From: Nitrospirota bacterium
Lineage (GTDB): Bacteria > Nitrospirota > Thermodesulfovibrionia > UBA6902
Length of the DNA stretch: 64,000 bases
Reading direction: 5' to 3'
NCBI GenBank assembly: GCA_016215115.1
Contig: JACRLN010000012.1
Coordinates: 1 to 64,000 of the forward strand
The number at the start of each line of letters is the position of its first letter. Position 1 is the stretch's first letter. A program made the position numbers and the translations under genes. Positions 16,451 through 27,304 of the stretch are shown here, one piece after another. The notes under the pieces are model-generated. The model did no database searches. It saw only the letters and a program-made list of their open reading frames with translations, and had not been told where the DNA came from.

Positions 16451-17620
16451 CTAATTTGCTAACTCATAACCTTTATTCAGGATCTCTATTTTGCCTTTTA
16501 AATTTTTTGTGATGAAAACCCTTTTTTGAGAATCCACCAGAATTCCATCAAGACCTTTTGAATTGAGAAGCTTCATCCCTTTTTCAGCTCCGAGAATTAA
16601 AATGGCGGTATCGGTGCCGTCTGCTATATATCCTTCAGGAGCTACAACAGACACGCTGATAAGACCGGATTCTGACGGATAGCCTGTTACAGGGTCAATT
16701 ATATGATGATAGCGTTTCCCGTCCTTTATTAAAAATCTCTGATAGTCCCCGGCAGTTGATATGGCGCTGTCTTTTAAATACAGAGTTAAAAAGATATCTT
16801 CCCACGGTTTTTCTGAATTCGGATTTTCCGGGCGTGGGTCCTGAATTCCCACCTTCCACGCCTTTCCACTCGTACTCAAACCATAACCCCTGATATCCCC
16901 TGCTATAGCGACAAGCGCTGCTTTTATTCCTTTTACCTTTATTGCTTCTACTGCCTTATCCGCTGCATAGCCTTTAGCTATTCCTCCGAGGTCCAGCTCC
17001 ATGCCTTTTTCTTTAAGAAATATTTCTGACGTTTTTTTGTTTGTTTGTATTTTCCTGTAGTCAACGAGCTTCAGGGCGTTTTTAATCGCATCGCCGGGTG
17101 GTATTGACGGATTTGCCGGACGTCCTGAAAACTTCCAGAGTTTTAGAACAGGGGCAATAGTCGGATCAAAGGCCCCATCTGTAATATCGGAGATACCGAT
17201 AGTCTTTTCCAGCAGATCCAGAGTCTCTTTACTGACCCGAACAGGTTTTATCCCTGCGGATTTACTGACAGCGCTGATCTCGCTGTCCGGTGTGAAATTG
17301 TTAAGATATTTATCGAGCTTTTTTATTTCATTAAATCCGGCTTCAAATGCGTCTTTTGCCTTTTCTTCCGATGGACTTACTACTGTAACCGTACAGAAGG
17401 TATCCATTAATACCCTGCTTTCCTTGAACATTTTGTCCCGCCGGGTACAGCCGGATAAAGAAAGTAAGCAGTAAGCAGTAAGCAGTAAGCAGAAGGCTGT
17501 AAGGAATAAGGAGTAAGGGGTAAGGGGTATGCAGTATGCAGATTTCTTTATTTTTTCTTCTGCACTTTTGCACTTCCGCACTTCTGACTTCTGACTTTTG
17601 ACTTCTGACTTTTTCTTCAC
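16451..17620 (-). CDS. apbE: FAD:protein FMN transferase (ApbE), lipoprotein with repeat-encoded signal peptide
   Basis: A 389-residue protein that attaches FMN covalently to Thr/Ser of flavoproteins such as Rnf/Nqr subunits, outside the inner membrane. ApbE features include [31 protein letters not shown] and the ISVVAP-like region with GTDTAIL near the C-terminus. Start is the GTG at 17620, overlapping the uvrA stop as GTGA; no other Met/GTG is usable before the lipobox. The lipobox LSGC has Cys58. Everything before it is encoded by tandem repeats: the basic n-region by TGACTTC-type units and the hydrophobic core by AGTAAGC-type heptamers, giving the repeated heptapeptide [14 protein letters not shown]. 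Confidence 0.92.
   Translation of the reverse strand: MKKKSEVKSQKSEVRKCKSAEEKIKKSAYCIPLTPYSLFLTAFCLLLTAYCLLSLSGCTRRDKMFKESRVLMDTFCTVTVVSPSEEKAKDAFEAGFNEIKKLDKYLNNFTPDSEISAVSKSAGIKPVRVSKETLDLLEKTIGISDITDGAFDPTIAPVLKLWKFSGRPANPSIPPGDAIKNALKLVDYRKIQTNKKTSEIFLKEKGMELDLGGIAKGYAADKAVEAIKVKGIKAALVAIAGDIRGYGLSTSGKAWKVGIQDPRPENPNSEKPWEDIFLTLYLKDSAISTAGDYQRFLIKDGKRYHHIIDPVTGYPSESGLISVSVVAPEGYIADGTDTAILILGAEKGMKLLNSKGLDGILVDSQKRVFITKNLKGKIEILNKGYELAN
17463..17539. repeat. Heptamer array AGTAAGC, 11 units, coding for a signal peptide
   Basis: Eleven 7-base units in one unbroken phase. Four are exact AGTAAGC and the rest are degenerate (for example TGTAAGG, GGTAAGG, AGTATGC). Read on the minus strand, three units make 21 bases or seven residues, which is why the ApbE signal peptide shows a heptapeptide repeat. 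Confidence 0.9.
17561..17612. repeat. Octamer/heptamer array TGCACTTC-TGACTTC
   Basis: Three 8-base units (TGCACTTT, TGCACTTC, CGCACTTC) pass into four 7-base units (TGACTTC, TGACTTT twice over). On the minus strand they encode the Lys-rich n-region of the ApbE signal peptide. Confidence 0.85.
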
Positions 17621-20130
17621 GCTGCCTCCTCTGCAACCAATTTCTTTTTTAAAAACGCTCCCGTATACGATTTTGGATTTGATGCAACTTCTTCAGGCGT
17701 TCCCTCGGCTATTATTCTTCCGCCTTCCTCTCCTCCTTCGGGTCCCAGATCAATAATATAGTCAGCGCTTTTTATAATGTCGAGGTTATGTTCGATAACA
17801 ACAACGCTGTTGCCTGCATCTACGAGCTTATTAAGAACTTCGAGAAGCTTCTGAATATCTATAAAGTGCAGCCCTGTAGTAGGCTCATCCAGAATATAGA
17901 GTGTTTTGCCTGTTGCTCTTTTGCTCAGTTCCCTCGAAAGCTTCACCCTTTGCGCCTCGCCGCCGGAAAGGGTTGTCGCCGCCTGTCCGAGTTGTATGTA
18001 TCCGAGACCGACCTTCTCCAGTGTCATCAATTTATTTCTCAGCGGCGGGATTGCTTCAAAAAATTCAAGCGCTTGTGTGACTGTCATGTTTAGTATATCA
18101 GAGATATTTTTACCCTTGTATCTTATCTCAAGGGTCTCTTTGTTGTATCGGTCCCCTTTGCACGTGTCGCAGGGGACATACAAATCAGGGAGGAAATGCA
18201 TTGACACCTTGATAAGCCCGTCACCCTTGCAGGCCTCACATCTTCCGCCCGTGACATTAAAACTGAATCTGCTCGGTCGGTATCCCCTTACCCTTGAATC
18301 AGGGACCTGTGAAAATAAATTCCTTACGAATGTGAAAACCCCGGTATATGTTGCCGGGTTGGATCTCGGTGTTCTGCCGAGCGGCGACTGGTCAATATCG
18401 ATTACCTTGTCAATTTTCTCAATCCCCTCGATGCTCTCATGTCTTCCCGGGATTTCTACAGAGGAGTAAAGTTTCCTGGCAAGCGCTTTATAAAGTATTT
18501 CAAATATCAGCGTGCTCTTTCCAGAGCCTGACACACCGGTGATACAGGTAAAAACACCCAGCGGCAGTCTAACGTTTATTTTTTTCAGGTTAAATTCCTG
18601 CGCTCCTTTTATTTTGACGAAGTCTTTCGGTTCCCTTCTATGTTCAGGAACATTAATGGTTGAATTTCCGCTTAAATAAGAACCGGTGATAGAGTTTTTG
18701 TTATCCATTATATCCTGCAAACGGCCCTCTGCCACTATGGAGCCGCCGTGCACGCCCGCTCCAGGCCCCATGTCAATTATATGATCTGCTGTCTTCATTG
18801 TGTCCTCATCATGTTCAACTACAAGGACTGTATTTCCCATCTCTCTCAATCTGCAGAGGCTTTCAAGCAGTTTGCTGTGGTCTCGCGGATGCAGACCGAT
18901 ACTTGGTTCATCAAATATGTAAAGCACCCCTGTAAGAGAGGAACCAATCTGCGTTGCAAGTTTAATACGTTGCGCTTCTCCACTGGAAAGGGTCATTGCA
19001 GGTCTGTTCAATGTCAGATAGCCAAGTCCCACTTTATCAAGGAAATACAGTCTTTCTTTTGTTTCCTTTAATATCTTTGATGTGATGATCTGCTCAGTCT
19101 TTGAAAGCTTAAGATTCTCAACAAAAGAGATAACGTCTTTGATGGGTTTGGAAGATAACTCCCCAATGCTGAGATTATTGATCCTGACGGACAGCGCCTC
19201 TTTTCTGAGCCTGAACCCGTTACAGGAAGGACATATCTTAAGCGTGCTGATGTCTTCCTCGTCTTCTTCACTTATATTTTTAAATCCAAGCCCCCTGCAT
19301 TTCGGGCAAGCTCCGTACGGGCTGTTGAAGGAGAAGAATCTCGGGCTTATCTCAGGATAGTTAATGCCGCATCTGGAGCAGGCGAGTTTTGTGCTGAAAA
19401 AGAGGTCTTTACTCTCATCAATTATGTTGATAGTTACTACATCAGTCAAACCTGTGGCAACCTCGATAGCCTTTGAGAGGTGTTTATCAACCCGGGGTTT
19501 GATAATCAAGCGATCAATTACAATATCAATATTATGCCTTTTATATCTGTTCAATTTTATCTCTTTCGTAATATCAACCATTTCGCCATCTACCCTGGCC
19601 CGTATAAAGCCCCTCCTCCTTGCATCCTGCAATTCCTTCTTGTACTCGCCTTTTCTGCCTATAACAATTGGTGAGAGAACCTGAATGCGTGTGCCCTCGG
19701 GCAAAGCGGTTATTAATTCAATAATCTGCTGCGTACCTTGAGCTGTGATAGCGCTTCCGCATTGATAACAACTCAATTTCCCGATCCTTGTGTATGCCAC
19801 CCTTAGATAATCGTATATTTCAGTAATTGTGCCGAGGGTTGAGCGCAGGCTTTTTGCAGTATTTTTCTGTTCTATTGCAATAGCAGGGGAAAGACCTTCT
19901 ATGGAATCTACATCCGGTTTCTGGAGCTGGTCCAGAAACTGTCTTGCATATGCTGAGAGACTTTCAACATACCTCCTCTGCCCCTCTGCATAAATCGTAT
20001 CGAATGCGAGGGATGATTTGCCCGAGCCTGAGGGCCCTGTGATAACTGTAAGACTGTCACGCGGGATTGATACATCTATATTTTTGAGATTATGTACCCT
20101 TGCGCCTTTAATTATGATACTGTCAAGCAT
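17617..20130 (-). CDS. uvrA: Excinuclease ABC subunit A, short form without the insertion domain
   Basis: An 837-residue damage-recognition ATPase of nucleotide excision repair. Two ABC modules are present: Walker [10 protein letters not shown] (32-40) and GVSGSGKST in the second half, each with its signature and the DEPTTGLH-type Walker B. The UvrB-binding region (about 131-245) is present. The first zinc module is intact (C251, C254, C275, C278). Normally about 110 residues of insertion domain separate this from the next CxxC; here only about 21 residues do (CPKC to CPSC at 300-303), which accounts for the length deficit against about 940. AGGAG precedes the ATG. The stop overlaps the apbE GTG. 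Confidence 0.95.
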   Translation of the reverse strand: MLDSIIIKGARVHNLKNIDVSIPRDSLTVITGPSGSGKSSLAFDTIYAEGQRRYVESLSAYARQFLDQLQKPDVDSIEGLSPAIAIEQKNTAKSLRSTLGTITEIYDYLRVAYTRIGKLSCYQCGSAITAQGTQQIIELITALPEGTRIQVLSPIVIGRKGEYKKELQDARRRGFIRARVDGEMVDITKEIKLNRYKRHNIDIVIDRLIIKPRVDKHLSKAIEVATGLTDVVTINIIDESKDLFFSTKLACSRCGINYPEISPRFFSFNSPYGACPKCRGLGFKNISEEDEEDISTLKICPSCNGFRLRKEALSVRINNLSIGELSSKPIKDVISFVENLKLSKTEQIITSKILKETKERLYFLDKVGLGYLTLNRPAMTLSSGEAQRIKLATQIGSSLTGVLYIFDEPSIGLHPRDHSKLLESLCRLREMGNTVLVVEHDEDTMKTADHIIDMGPGAGVHGGSIVAEGRLQDIMDNKNSITGSYLSGNSTINVPEHRREPKDFVKIKGAQEFNLKKINVRLPLGVFTCITGVSGSGKSTLIFEILYKALARKLYSSVEIPGRHESIEGIEKIDKVIDIDQSPLGRTPRSNPATYTGVFTFVRNLFSQVPDSRVRGYRPSRFSFNVTGGRCEACKGDGLIKVSMHFLPDLYVPCDTCKGDRYNKETLEIRYKGKNISDILNMTVTQALEFFEAIPPLRNKLMTLEKVGLGYIQLGQAATTLSGGEAQRVKLSRELSKRATGKTLYILDEPTTGLHFIDIQKLLEVLNKLVDAGNSVVVIEHNLDIIKSADYIIDLGPEGGEEGGRIIAEGTPEEVASNPKSYTGAFLKKKLVAEEAA

Positions 20131-20251
20131 AAATCTCCTGTAGATTGCAAGAATTTTTACTATAACCTATTGGAATGATATGATGTCAAATAGCTAATGT
20201 AGTGCGTCTTAAATCCCTTTACATTGAAGCTCTTGAAAAAAGTCAATTATT

Positions 20252-20336
20252 GTCATTCCCGAGGTAGTAATCGGGAATCCAGTGTCTTTAAGAAACAAAG
20301 AACTCTGGATTCCCGCCTAAGGACTGCGGGAATGAC
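20252..20336. repeat. Palindromic GTCATTCCCG element, copy d
   Basis: GTCATTCCCGAGG...CGGGAATCCAG and CTGGATTCCCGC...GCGGGAATGAC. It occupies the centre of the 262-base gap between the divergent uvrA and metK genes. Confidence 0.88.
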
Positions 20337-20392
20337 AAGAAGATAGAAAAAATTATTAAATAAAAAGATATTGACATTATGGAGGCATAAAA

Positions 20393-21541
20393 ATGAAAAA
20401 AAGGAATTATCTGTTTACTTCCGAGTCGGTAACTGAAGGGCATCCTGATAAGATTGCCGATCAAATCTCTGACTCAATTCTTGACACGATTATAGCAGAA
20501 GATCCCAAGGCAAGGGTTGCCTGTGAAACAATGCTTACCACCGGTCTCGCATTTGTTGCAGGAGAAATAACAACTGACTGTTATGCTGATATCCCTACAA
20601 TAATAAGAGAAACTATAAGGGATATAGGATATACAAGGGCCAAATACGGATTTGATTATGAAACGTGTGCAGTAATTACTTCCATACACGAACAGTCTCC
20701 GGATATAGCTATGGGTGTTGATACGGGAGGCGCTGGCGATCAGGGGCTTATGTTCGGATTTGCATGCAACGAGACCCCTGAACTTATGCCGATGCCCATA
20801 ATGCTTGCACACAAGCTTGCAATGAAATTAACTGATGTAAGGAAAAAAGATATCCTCAATTATCTCAGGCCTGACGGAAAGACACAGGTTACCATTGAAT
20901 ATAAAGACGGTGTACCTTTTAGAGTTGATACCGTTGTTGTCTCTTCACAGCACAGTCCTGATATCACCCTGAAAGAGATGAAAGAAGATATCATTGAGAA
21001 GGTCATAAAGCCGGTTATCCCCAAGAGACTGCTTGACGAAGAGAATATCACATATCATATTAATCCCACAGGAAGGTTCGTAGTCGGCGGCCCGATGGGA
21101 GACACGGGACTTACTGGAAGAAAAATAATCGTTGACAGTTACGGCGGGGTTGGGAGTCACGGCGGCGGCTGTTTTTCAGGAAAGGACCCATCGAAGGTGG
21201 ACCGGTCAGCCGCATACATGGCGAGATATGTAGCAAAAAATATTGTTGCCTCAGGGCTTGCAGACAGGGCTGAGCTCCAGATCGCATATGCGATAGGAGT
21301 GCCGGACCCTGTATCCATCCTTGTTAACACAGCCAATACCGGAAAAATTCCAGACACCGAGATTGAAAAATTAGTGAGAAAGTATTTCAATTTAAGACCT
21401 GCAGCGATCATAAAGAAACTTAATTTAAGAAGGCCGATTTTCAAAAAAACCGCTGCATACGGTCATTTCGGAAGAAATCTTCCTGAATTCACCTGGGAAA
21501 AAACAGATATGGCAGAAACTCTTAAAAAGGCTGCAAAGTAA
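20393..21541 (+). CDS. metK: S-adenosylmethionine synthetase
   Basis: A 382-residue enzyme that makes SAM from methionine and ATP. Signatures: [17 protein letters not shown] at the N-terminus, [10 protein letters not shown] near 117-126, and [19 protein letters not shown] around 255-275 with the P-loop-like lysine region. Length is normal. GGAGG lies just upstream of the ATG. Twelve bases separate it from ahcY, so the SAM-making and SAH-removing enzymes are co-transcribed. No SAM riboswitch motif was recognised in the leader. Confidence 0.97.
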   Translation: MKKRNYLFTSESVTEGHPDKIADQISDSILDTIIAEDPKARVACETMLTTGLAFVAGEITTDCYADIPTIIRETIRDIGYTRAKYGFDYETCAVITSIHEQSPDIAMGVDTGGAGDQGLMFGFACNETPELMPMPIMLAHKLAMKLTDVRKKDILNYLRPDGKTQVTIEYKDGVPFRVDTVVVSSQHSPDITLKEMKEDIIEKVIKPVIPKRLLDEENITYHINPTGRFVVGGPMGDTGLTGRKIIVDSYGGVGSHGGGCFSGKDPSKVDRSAAYMARYVAKNIVASGLADRAELQIAYAIGVPDPVSILVNTANTGKIPDTEIEKLVRKYFNLRPAAIIKKLNLRRPIFKKTAAYGHFGRNLPEFTWEKTDMAETLKKAAK

Positions 21542-21553
21542 GGAGACAGTTAT

Positions 21554-22984
21554 ATGACAATTGCATCACTGAAAAATAGCGCAACTGATCATAAGGTTGC
21601 TGATATTAGTTTGGCGGAGTGGGGAAGAAAAGAGATAGAGATCGCAGAAAAAGAAATGCCGGGTCTCATGGCGATAAGGGAGAAATACAAAACCGCAAAA
21701 CCTCTAAAGGGCGTCAGGATTTCCGGATCACTGCATATGACCATTCAGACTGCTGTCCTTATTGAAACCCTCGCTGATCTTGGCGCAAATGTAAGATGGG
21801 CAAGCTGTAATATTTTTTCAACACAGGACCATGCGGCTGCGGCAATTGCAAAGGCAGGCATACCTGTTTTTGCATGGAAAGGCGAGACGCTGGAAGATTA
21901 CTGGTGGTGTACATTGAAAGCTTTGACCTTCCCTGATGGAAAAGGTCCTCAAATGGTCGTTGACGACGGAGGCGATGCTACTCTGCTCATTCATCGCGGA
22001 TACGAGGCAGAAAATAATCCTGCAATTCTCGATCAGCCGACAGACAATAAAGAGCTTCAAATTATAAACAATACGTTGAAGGACCAGTTGAAGGAAGATA
22101 ATCAGTGGTGGCATAAGACAGTAAAAGAGTGGAAGGGCGTCAGCGAAGAGACAACTACAGGCGTGCACAGATTATACGAAATGATGAAGAACGGGACCTT
22201 GTTAGTCCCTGCGATCAATGTGAATGATTCTGTAACTAAATCAAAATTTGATAATCTATACGGCTGCCGGGAATCTTTGCCGGATGGGATCAAGAGGGCT
22301 ACGGATGTCATGCTTGCAGGAAAGGTTGCAGTTGTCTGCGGTTACGGAGACGTGGGAAAAGGCTCTGCAAAGTCCTTAAGGGCGTTCGGCGCAAGGGTAG
22401 TTGTCACGGAAATAGACCCGATCTGCGCTCTGCAGGCCGCAATGGAAGGTTATGAAGTTAACACAGTAGAAAATACCCTCGGCGAAGCGGACCTTTATGT
22501 AACAGCAACGGGGAACATGGACATCATAAAAATTGACCATATGGCAAAAATGAAGGACCAGGCGATTGTTTGCAATATCGGACATTTTGACAATGAAATA
22601 CAGATCGAAAAGTTGAACGCATATCCGGGTATTAAGAAGATCAATATCAAGCCGCAGGTTGATAAGTATTTATTCCCTGATGGACACACCATTTTCATTC
22701 TTGCTGAGGGAAGACTTGTAAATCTCGGCTGCGCAACCGGTCATCCTTCATTTGTGATGTCCAACAGCTTCACAAACCAGACTCTGGCACAGATGGATCT
22801 CTGGAAGAACAGAGACCTTTATGAAAAGAAGGTGTATACACTCCCCAAACATCTTGATGAAGAGGTCGCAAGGCTTCATCTGGAAAAGATAGGGGTTAAA
22901 CTGACAAAGCTTTCCAGGGAACAGGCGGATTATATCGGAGTTTCTGTAGAAGGGCCTTACAAAGCGGAGCATTACAGGTATTAA
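21554..22984 (+). CDS. ahcY: Adenosylhomocysteinase
   Basis: A 476-residue NAD-dependent hydrolase that splits S-adenosylhomocysteine to adenosine and homocysteine, removing the inhibitor of methyltransferases. Substrate region [15 protein letters not shown] near 56, [29 protein letters not shown], and the NAD-binding [16 protein letters not shown] around 260, ending in the family tail [15 protein letters not shown]. Second gene of the metK operon, followed by a repeat and a terminator. Confidence 0.97.
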   Translation: MTIASLKNSATDHKVADISLAEWGRKEIEIAEKEMPGLMAIREKYKTAKPLKGVRISGSLHMTIQTAVLIETLADLGANVRWASCNIFSTQDHAAAAIAKAGIPVFAWKGETLEDYWWCTLKALTFPDGKGPQMVVDDGGDATLLIHRGYEAENNPAILDQPTDNKELQIINNTLKDQLKEDNQWWHKTVKEWKGVSEETTTGVHRLYEMMKNGTLLVPAINVNDSVTKSKFDNLYGCRESLPDGIKRATDVMLAGKVAVVCGYGDVGKGSAKSLRAFGARVVVTEIDPICALQAAMEGYEVNTVENTLGEADLYVTATGNMDIIKIDHMAKMKDQAIVCNIGHFDNEIQIEKLNAYPGIKKINIKPQVDKYLFPDGHTIFILAEGRLVNLGCATGHPSFVMSNSFTNQTLAQMDLWKNRDLYEKKVYTLPKHLDEEVARLHLEKIGVKLTKLSREQADYIGVSVEGPYKAEHYRY

Positions 22985-22993
22985 GAAATAATT

Positions 22994-23020
22994 GTCATTC
23001 CCGTGGAAACGGGAATCCAG
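22994..23020. repeat. Palindromic element, half copy e
   Basis: Only the left half of the element is present: GTCATTCCCGTGG...CGGGAATCCAG, a single hairpin directly after ahcY. Confidence 0.75.
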
Positions 23021-23035
23021 AAATAATAGAAAAAA

Positions 23036-23061
23036 GGACGGAATAAAATCCGTCCTTTTTT
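23036..23061 (+). terminator. Rho-independent terminator of metK-ahcY
   Basis: GGACGGA / TCCGTCC stem with a short A-rich loop, followed by TTTTTT and preceded by AAAAA, so it can work in both directions and also serves the leftward ATPase operon ending at 23085. Confidence 0.9.
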
Positions 23062-23084
23062 GTTGGAAAGTTTTCTATTTTTTT

Positions 23085-26012
23085 TTAGATGCCGCACTCT
23101 GAATCAGTCGGCTCATCTTTCTTTTTTACTTGTTCAACCAACTCGGCTATTGCTTTGTCACTAAGGTATCTTTGGGCGTCTATTGACTCCGGATCACTAA
23201 GGCATGTCCATAATTTGAAAAACAAATCACTGAACGGGATTCCTGTATTTTTAAGCTGCTCAAGGATTTGATGTATATTTTCATTTTTAACATTCATATG
23301 AACCTGAAGTTTGAACAGGCTCAATATTAATTTGGATACCTCTTCTTCTTTTTCCTTGTCAGTTTTAAGTAATTTAATGTATTCAACATAAAGCTCAATA
23401 AGTCGCAGAGCCTCATGAAGTTTATCTTCGGTAAGCTTTAACCACATACTCAGTTGGATTGCAAAAACCAAGAACCAAAAATCGAACCTCTCTCTATCTT
23501 CTTTTTCTATGTACTCACTTGCAATACTTTTAAAATGCTCACTGACAATATCGTACTTATCCAGCAATATCAGGAAGATGCCAAGTTGAGGTTTTGAGAA
23601 TTTTGTACTTTCCAATGCATAAAACTGTTTGACATAGTCTTCGGGTTTTAATGTTTCAAGGATGGGGAGCATGTATTGATTGTAAGTAGTATAGAACTCC
23701 GGATCAATATGTAATTTAACAGAGCTTATTCCAATGTGTTTTGTATAAGCGAGTAAAGAATTTTCTCTATCGCTTAATTTATATAGGGTTTTGCCATATA
23801 GCAGAAATACTTTTTGGCAGTTGTAATGCAATTCAAGTAACCTTTCAAACTGTTTCAATGCCTCGGCATAACGTCCCACTTTAAATAAACTTTTTCCATA
23901 AGCAAAAACCACTGCACAGTTTTTTAACGCATTATTATGTTTTTCTATAAATTCTACAGCTTGTTGATAACGTTTACTTTCTACAAAACAATATAGCCAG
24001 CATTTAATGGCATTTTCTGAATTAGGATTGATTTTCAAAGCCATTTTATATTTTTCTATAGCATCATCATATAGTTTTTGCTCTCTTAAACATTCCCCCC
24101 ACAATCCATATGCATGTTCTAACTTAGGATTAATCTCCAATGCCTTCTTGTATTTACCTATGGCCTTGTCATATTGTTGTTGTTCCGCTAAACAGTCACC
24201 CCATGAAACGTACGCACCTTCTGACTTAGGATTAATCTTCAAAGCCATCTTGTATTTCTCGACAGCTTCATCATAGCGTTTTTGTTTTCTCAAAGATTTG
24301 CCCCATGCAAAATATGCATCAATATATTCTGAATTTATATCGAGAGCTTTTGTATATTTTTCATCTGCTTCTTTATACTGTCCTAAATTCCTTAAGCATT
24401 CTCCCCATGCACCATAGGCAGTAGCAATATTAGGATCTATTTCTACAACTTTCTTGAATTTTTCAATAGCATTTTTAAATTGCTTCATCTTCCTTAAACA
24501 ATCTCCCCAATACCAATAAGCTTTCGTTGATTTAGGATTAAGCTCCAATATCTTTCTGTACTCATCTATCGCTTTATCGTACTCTCTGTTCTTCCTATAT
24601 TCTCTTGCCTTTTTGAATAGTTTCTTCTCTATCTCATCTCCTGTCTTTTCTTTTTTATCAGGCAATGCTGAATCAACGCACAATTCAATAACCTTACAAT
24701 ATTCAGGATGTCTATCCATAAAATCAGCAGTTTTAAAAATCAGCTTTTTGTAAGAATCGGCAGTTATTTCTTCCATATTGCATTTGTCCAACTTACTCTT
24801 TTCATCCATAATTGCTTTAGGAGAATAGAGCATCATCAACAATTCCATTAACCACCTTGTCTCTTCCCTGTGACTGCTGTCTCTCATTTGATACCAGATA
24901 CGATAAAGATATTCATTCAGGCAGTAGTAATTTGATTTCCCCTTTGAAAAAGCGATACGCACATATCCATTTTCTTTCATTTGCTTTAAATAATTCCTTA
25001 TAGTCGCCTGCGGCATTTCGAGATGGTCCGCTATCTCCTTTGGACTCTGCGCAGGCTCGTGCATTGCGAGTGTGTTCATGACCTCTTCCATGTAATCGGG
25101 GGTATCGTTAAGTATTGCCTCAAAATAAGGGGTCAAGTCTTCGAGAATTTCATCCATAAAGTCGAGCATTTCATCCGGCACCTCAGTTTTTAGGATATCA
25201 GAGAGGAAGACAGCCATTCGTGGATTCCCACCGGTGAATGAATATAAGGCCCTCATTCGGGCTTCGGTTTTTGCTACTTTCCCGACTATATCCTGTCTGT
25301 TATCATCAGTGAGAATGTTGGTAATCAGGATTTTCATTTCATCAAAATTCAGATCGGTCAATCGCCTTATATGAAAGAAATTATAAAAAGGATGCTTATT
25401 GTCATGAAGGGCATTGAATACTGTTGTGGCCGAACCTACGAGGAGGACATTATCATGAGTTTGCAGGAATGCACGTAATTTCTTTTGTTCAATTATGCTT
25501 ATCTTTTCACCTAATAATTTTTGCAGGTTTTCAAAAAGCAGAAGGATATATTTCCCTGATGACCGGTGAATCCAATTAAGGACGGTAAAAAGATGTTCTA
25601 TCCTCTCTGAAGCTCTAATCCCTCTTATCTTTTTTATTTCCTGCTGAAGTTCTTCTGTAACAGGACTTTGTTCCTTCTCCAATTCCAGCAGGATTTCATT
25701 AACCGTCCTTTCGAGAAATTTGGCCAAATCATTAGCCATTCTTAATTCTTCAGGGAATAAAACTGTTATCCATTTTTTTGTCAAATCGGGGTTGTTCTTT
25801 ATCTTGTAATAGAGAAGAGTCAGAAGATGCGACTTCCCGATACCTCGCGGCCCCACAATCATCCAGTGCTGTTTGGGATGCTCCCCCTTTGTTAGTGCCA
25901 ACTCTTTTAAAAGGCCGTTTAAGATATCCCATCTTTCGCTGCCGACTAATTCCCTTTCGAGTTGATCAGGAGTCTTTTTTCTCGTATTATATGCGTAACT
26001 TCTCGCCATCAT
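23085..26012 (-). CDS. P-loop ATPase with winged helix and TPR array (STAND-like)
   Basis: A 975-residue protein of unknown function. An N-terminal AAA/STAND-like ATPase has Walker A GPRGIGKS at 54-61, a hydrophobic strand ending FENLQ (about 160-164) at the Walker B position, a sensor-like LLVGSAT (190-196) and GGNPR (261-265). A winged-helix segment follows (about 306-355, SPKEIADHLEMPQATIRNYLKQM). About eight tetratricopeptide repeats span 462-750, then a helical tail. ATPase, winged helix and repeat sensor is the architecture of signalling STAND proteins. Its start shares a base with the stop of the upstream ATPase gene (TAATG), so translation is coupled. Defence, signalling or chaperone roles are all possible. 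Confidence 0.8.
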   Translation of the reverse strand: MMARSYAYNTRKKTPDQLERELVGSERWDILNGLLKELALTKGEHPKQHWMIVGPRGIGKSHLLTLLYYKIKNNPDLTKKWITVLFPEELRMANDLAKFLERTVNEILLELEKEQSPVTEELQQEIKKIRGIRASERIEHLFTVLNWIHRSSGKYILLLFENLQKLLGEKISIIEQKKLRAFLQTHDNVLLVGSATTVFNALHDNKHPFYNFFHIRRLTDLNFDEMKILITNILTDDNRQDIVGKVAKTEARMRALYSFTGGNPRMAVFLSDILKTEVPDEMLDFMDEILEDLTPYFEAILNDTPDYMEEVMNTLAMHEPAQSPKEIADHLEMPQATIRNYLKQMKENGYVRIAFSKGKSNYYCLNEYLYRIWYQMRDSSHREETRWLMELLMMLYSPKAIMDEKSKLDKCNMEEITADSYKKLIFKTADFMDRHPEYCKVIELCVDSALPDKKEKTGDEIEKKLFKKAREYRKNREYDKAIDEYRKILELNPKSTKAYWYWGDCLRKMKQFKNAIEKFKKVVEIDPNIATAYGAWGECLRNLGQYKEADEKYTKALDINSEYIDAYFAWGKSLRKQKRYDEAVEKYKMALKINPKSEGAYVSWGDCLAEQQQYDKAIGKYKKALEINPKLEHAYGLWGECLREQKLYDDAIEKYKMALKINPNSENAIKCWLYCFVESKRYQQAVEFIEKHNNALKNCAVVFAYGKSLFKVGRYAEALKQFERLLELHYNCQKVFLLYGKTLYKLSDRENSLLAYTKHIGISSVKLHIDPEFYTTYNQYMLPILETLKPEDYVKQFYALESTKFSKPQLGIFLILLDKYDIVSEHFKSIASEYIEKEDRERFDFWFLVFAIQLSMWLKLTEDKLHEALRLIELYVEYIKLLKTDKEKEEEVSKLILSLFKLQVHMNVKNENIHQILEQLKNTGIPFSDLFFKLWTCLSDPESIDAQRYLSDKAIAELVEQVKKKDEPTDSECGI

Positions 26013-27238
26013 TATTGCCCCCCAGTTTTACAGGCCCACCAGTCTTTAAGAAGAGGCGATACAAATTTCAGCTTTCCTCTGTCAGAAGTATCTCTCATAA
26101 TATAGCCTTCATATATGAGTCTGTTTACAACAGATTGAAAGACTTCATTGCTGCAAGTATCGAATAAATAGGAATCATAAAGTTGTTTTTCGTGTAAAGG
26201 ATTGGAGCATAAATGCTTCAAAATGATTGTGGAGCATTCCTTTTCAACGGCTGTAACAAGATACTCCTGTAATCTTGCGTGGAAATGGTTGAGGTCATGA
26301 TCGCCTCCGCGTAACATTGCGTCATAAACCGATTGAACCCGGGTAAAAGTGAATTTCCTTTCCCTTGCATCTCTTAATGCCTTAAATAATATCTGCCCAT
26401 AATAAGGGGAGCCGTCTGTTATCTTATCCGCCATGAACTCTATGCCCCCTTTATCTATCTCTATCTGATATTTCTTCATCAGTTCTTTTATAAGAAGTAA
26501 GGCTTCCTCACTCTTCATAGGTGGAACTCGCAGAGTTTCCAGATCGTTTATTCGTTTTCCTATCCCCAGATCTTCCAGTGTCTTCCGCAAATTAATGGAG
26601 CCGCAGAAGACAAACTGATATTTGCATCCGCTTTCAGTTTTTTGCCTTAATGAACGCAACCATGCAGTGAGTGTGTCAGTTGCTTCCTTAAAACCTAAAA
26701 TTTCTTTTCCTCTATTTTTAAAATTTATAAGCATATCCGGAAATTCATCGAATACAATCACCGTTCTTTTTTCAAAAGAATTCAAACCGAAAATCAAGGG
26801 CTCAATTTTTTCTCTCCATTTAGAAAAATCGAAATCCCTTGTTTGCTCTCTTAATTCAATTTCAAATTGAGGAATTTTAATTTTCGGAAGCCTTTTGGCA
26901 ATGGTGTTCCAGAAATCCCCAAGGATAGTGCTTAACATATCTAACTTCTTGCGAATGCTGTAAAGGTTTAATAGTTCTTTAAAGAATGCATAGCAAAAGT
27001 GGTTTATAGTCTCCTCTCCTTCAAGCTCAAAGAAAAGGATATTGAATTCTCTTTCAGCATCTGGCTTTTTATTTTCCTCAGACACAAATTCTTTGACTAC
27101 GCTTGTTTTTCCATATCTTCGAGGAGCTTCAATAATAATTGAGGTTTTTCTTGTCAATCCTCTCAACTCATCAACCAGGAATAATCTTGTTTTTAAGTAA
27201 TTGGCATCTACAACTGGCGTCCCCGTAATATTTTCCAT
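26012..27238 (-). CDS. Archaeal-type P-loop ATPase, partner of the TPR ATPase
   Basis: A 408-residue ATPase resembling the ATPase_2/AAA_14 groups: Walker A APRRYGKTS (38-46), Walker B VIVFDEF (160-166), a sensor region VFCGSIN (210-216) and GSPYYGQ (276-282), followed by a winged-helix-like C-terminus (LYDSYLF...VVNRLIYEGYIMRD). No nuclease or membrane segment is visible. AGGAGG lies eight bases before the ATG, with a promoter and palindromes upstream. The downstream TPR-ATPase gene starts at the last base of this stop codon. The function of the pair is unknown. Confidence 0.8.
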   Translation of the reverse strand: MENITGTPVVDANYLKTRLFLVDELRGLTRKTSIIIEAPRRYGKTSVVKEFVSEENKKPDAEREFNILFFELEGEETINHFCYAFFKELLNLYSIRKKLDMLSTILGDFWNTIAKRLPKIKIPQFEIELREQTRDFDFSKWREKIEPLIFGLNSFEKRTVIVFDEFPDMLINFKNRGKEILGFKEATDTLTAWLRSLRQKTESGCKYQFVFCGSINLRKTLEDLGIGKRINDLETLRVPPMKSEEALLLIKELMKKYQIEIDKGGIEFMADKITDGSPYYGQILFKALRDARERKFTFTRVQSVYDAMLRGGDHDLNHFHARLQEYLVTAVEKECSTIILKHLCSNPLHEKQLYDSYLFDTCSNEVFQSVVNRLIYEGYIMRDTSDRGKLKFVSPLLKDWWACKTGGQ

Positions 27239-27269
27239 TTTAATAACCTCCTAAAATTATTACAATTTA

Positions 27270-27298
27270 AGAGTATCATAATATAAAACACTTGTCAA
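27270..27298 (-). promoter_or_regulatory. Sigma-70-type promoter of the two-ATPase operon
   Basis: On the minus strand TTGACA (27293-27298), a 17-base spacer and TACTCT (27270-27275) with an extended TG one base before the -10. The ATPase ATG is about 30 bases further on, with AGGAGG between. Confidence 0.6.
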
Positions 27299-27304
27299 TA
27301 TATG

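Noticed and set aside
20131-20392. A SAM riboswitch upstream of metK
   Set aside because: The leader holds a dispersed palindromic element and no recognisable SAM-I or SAM-II core.
20370-20392. TTGACA just before metK as a -35 box
   Set aside because: It is too close to the start codon (about 20 bases) to leave room for a -10 and the ribosome site.
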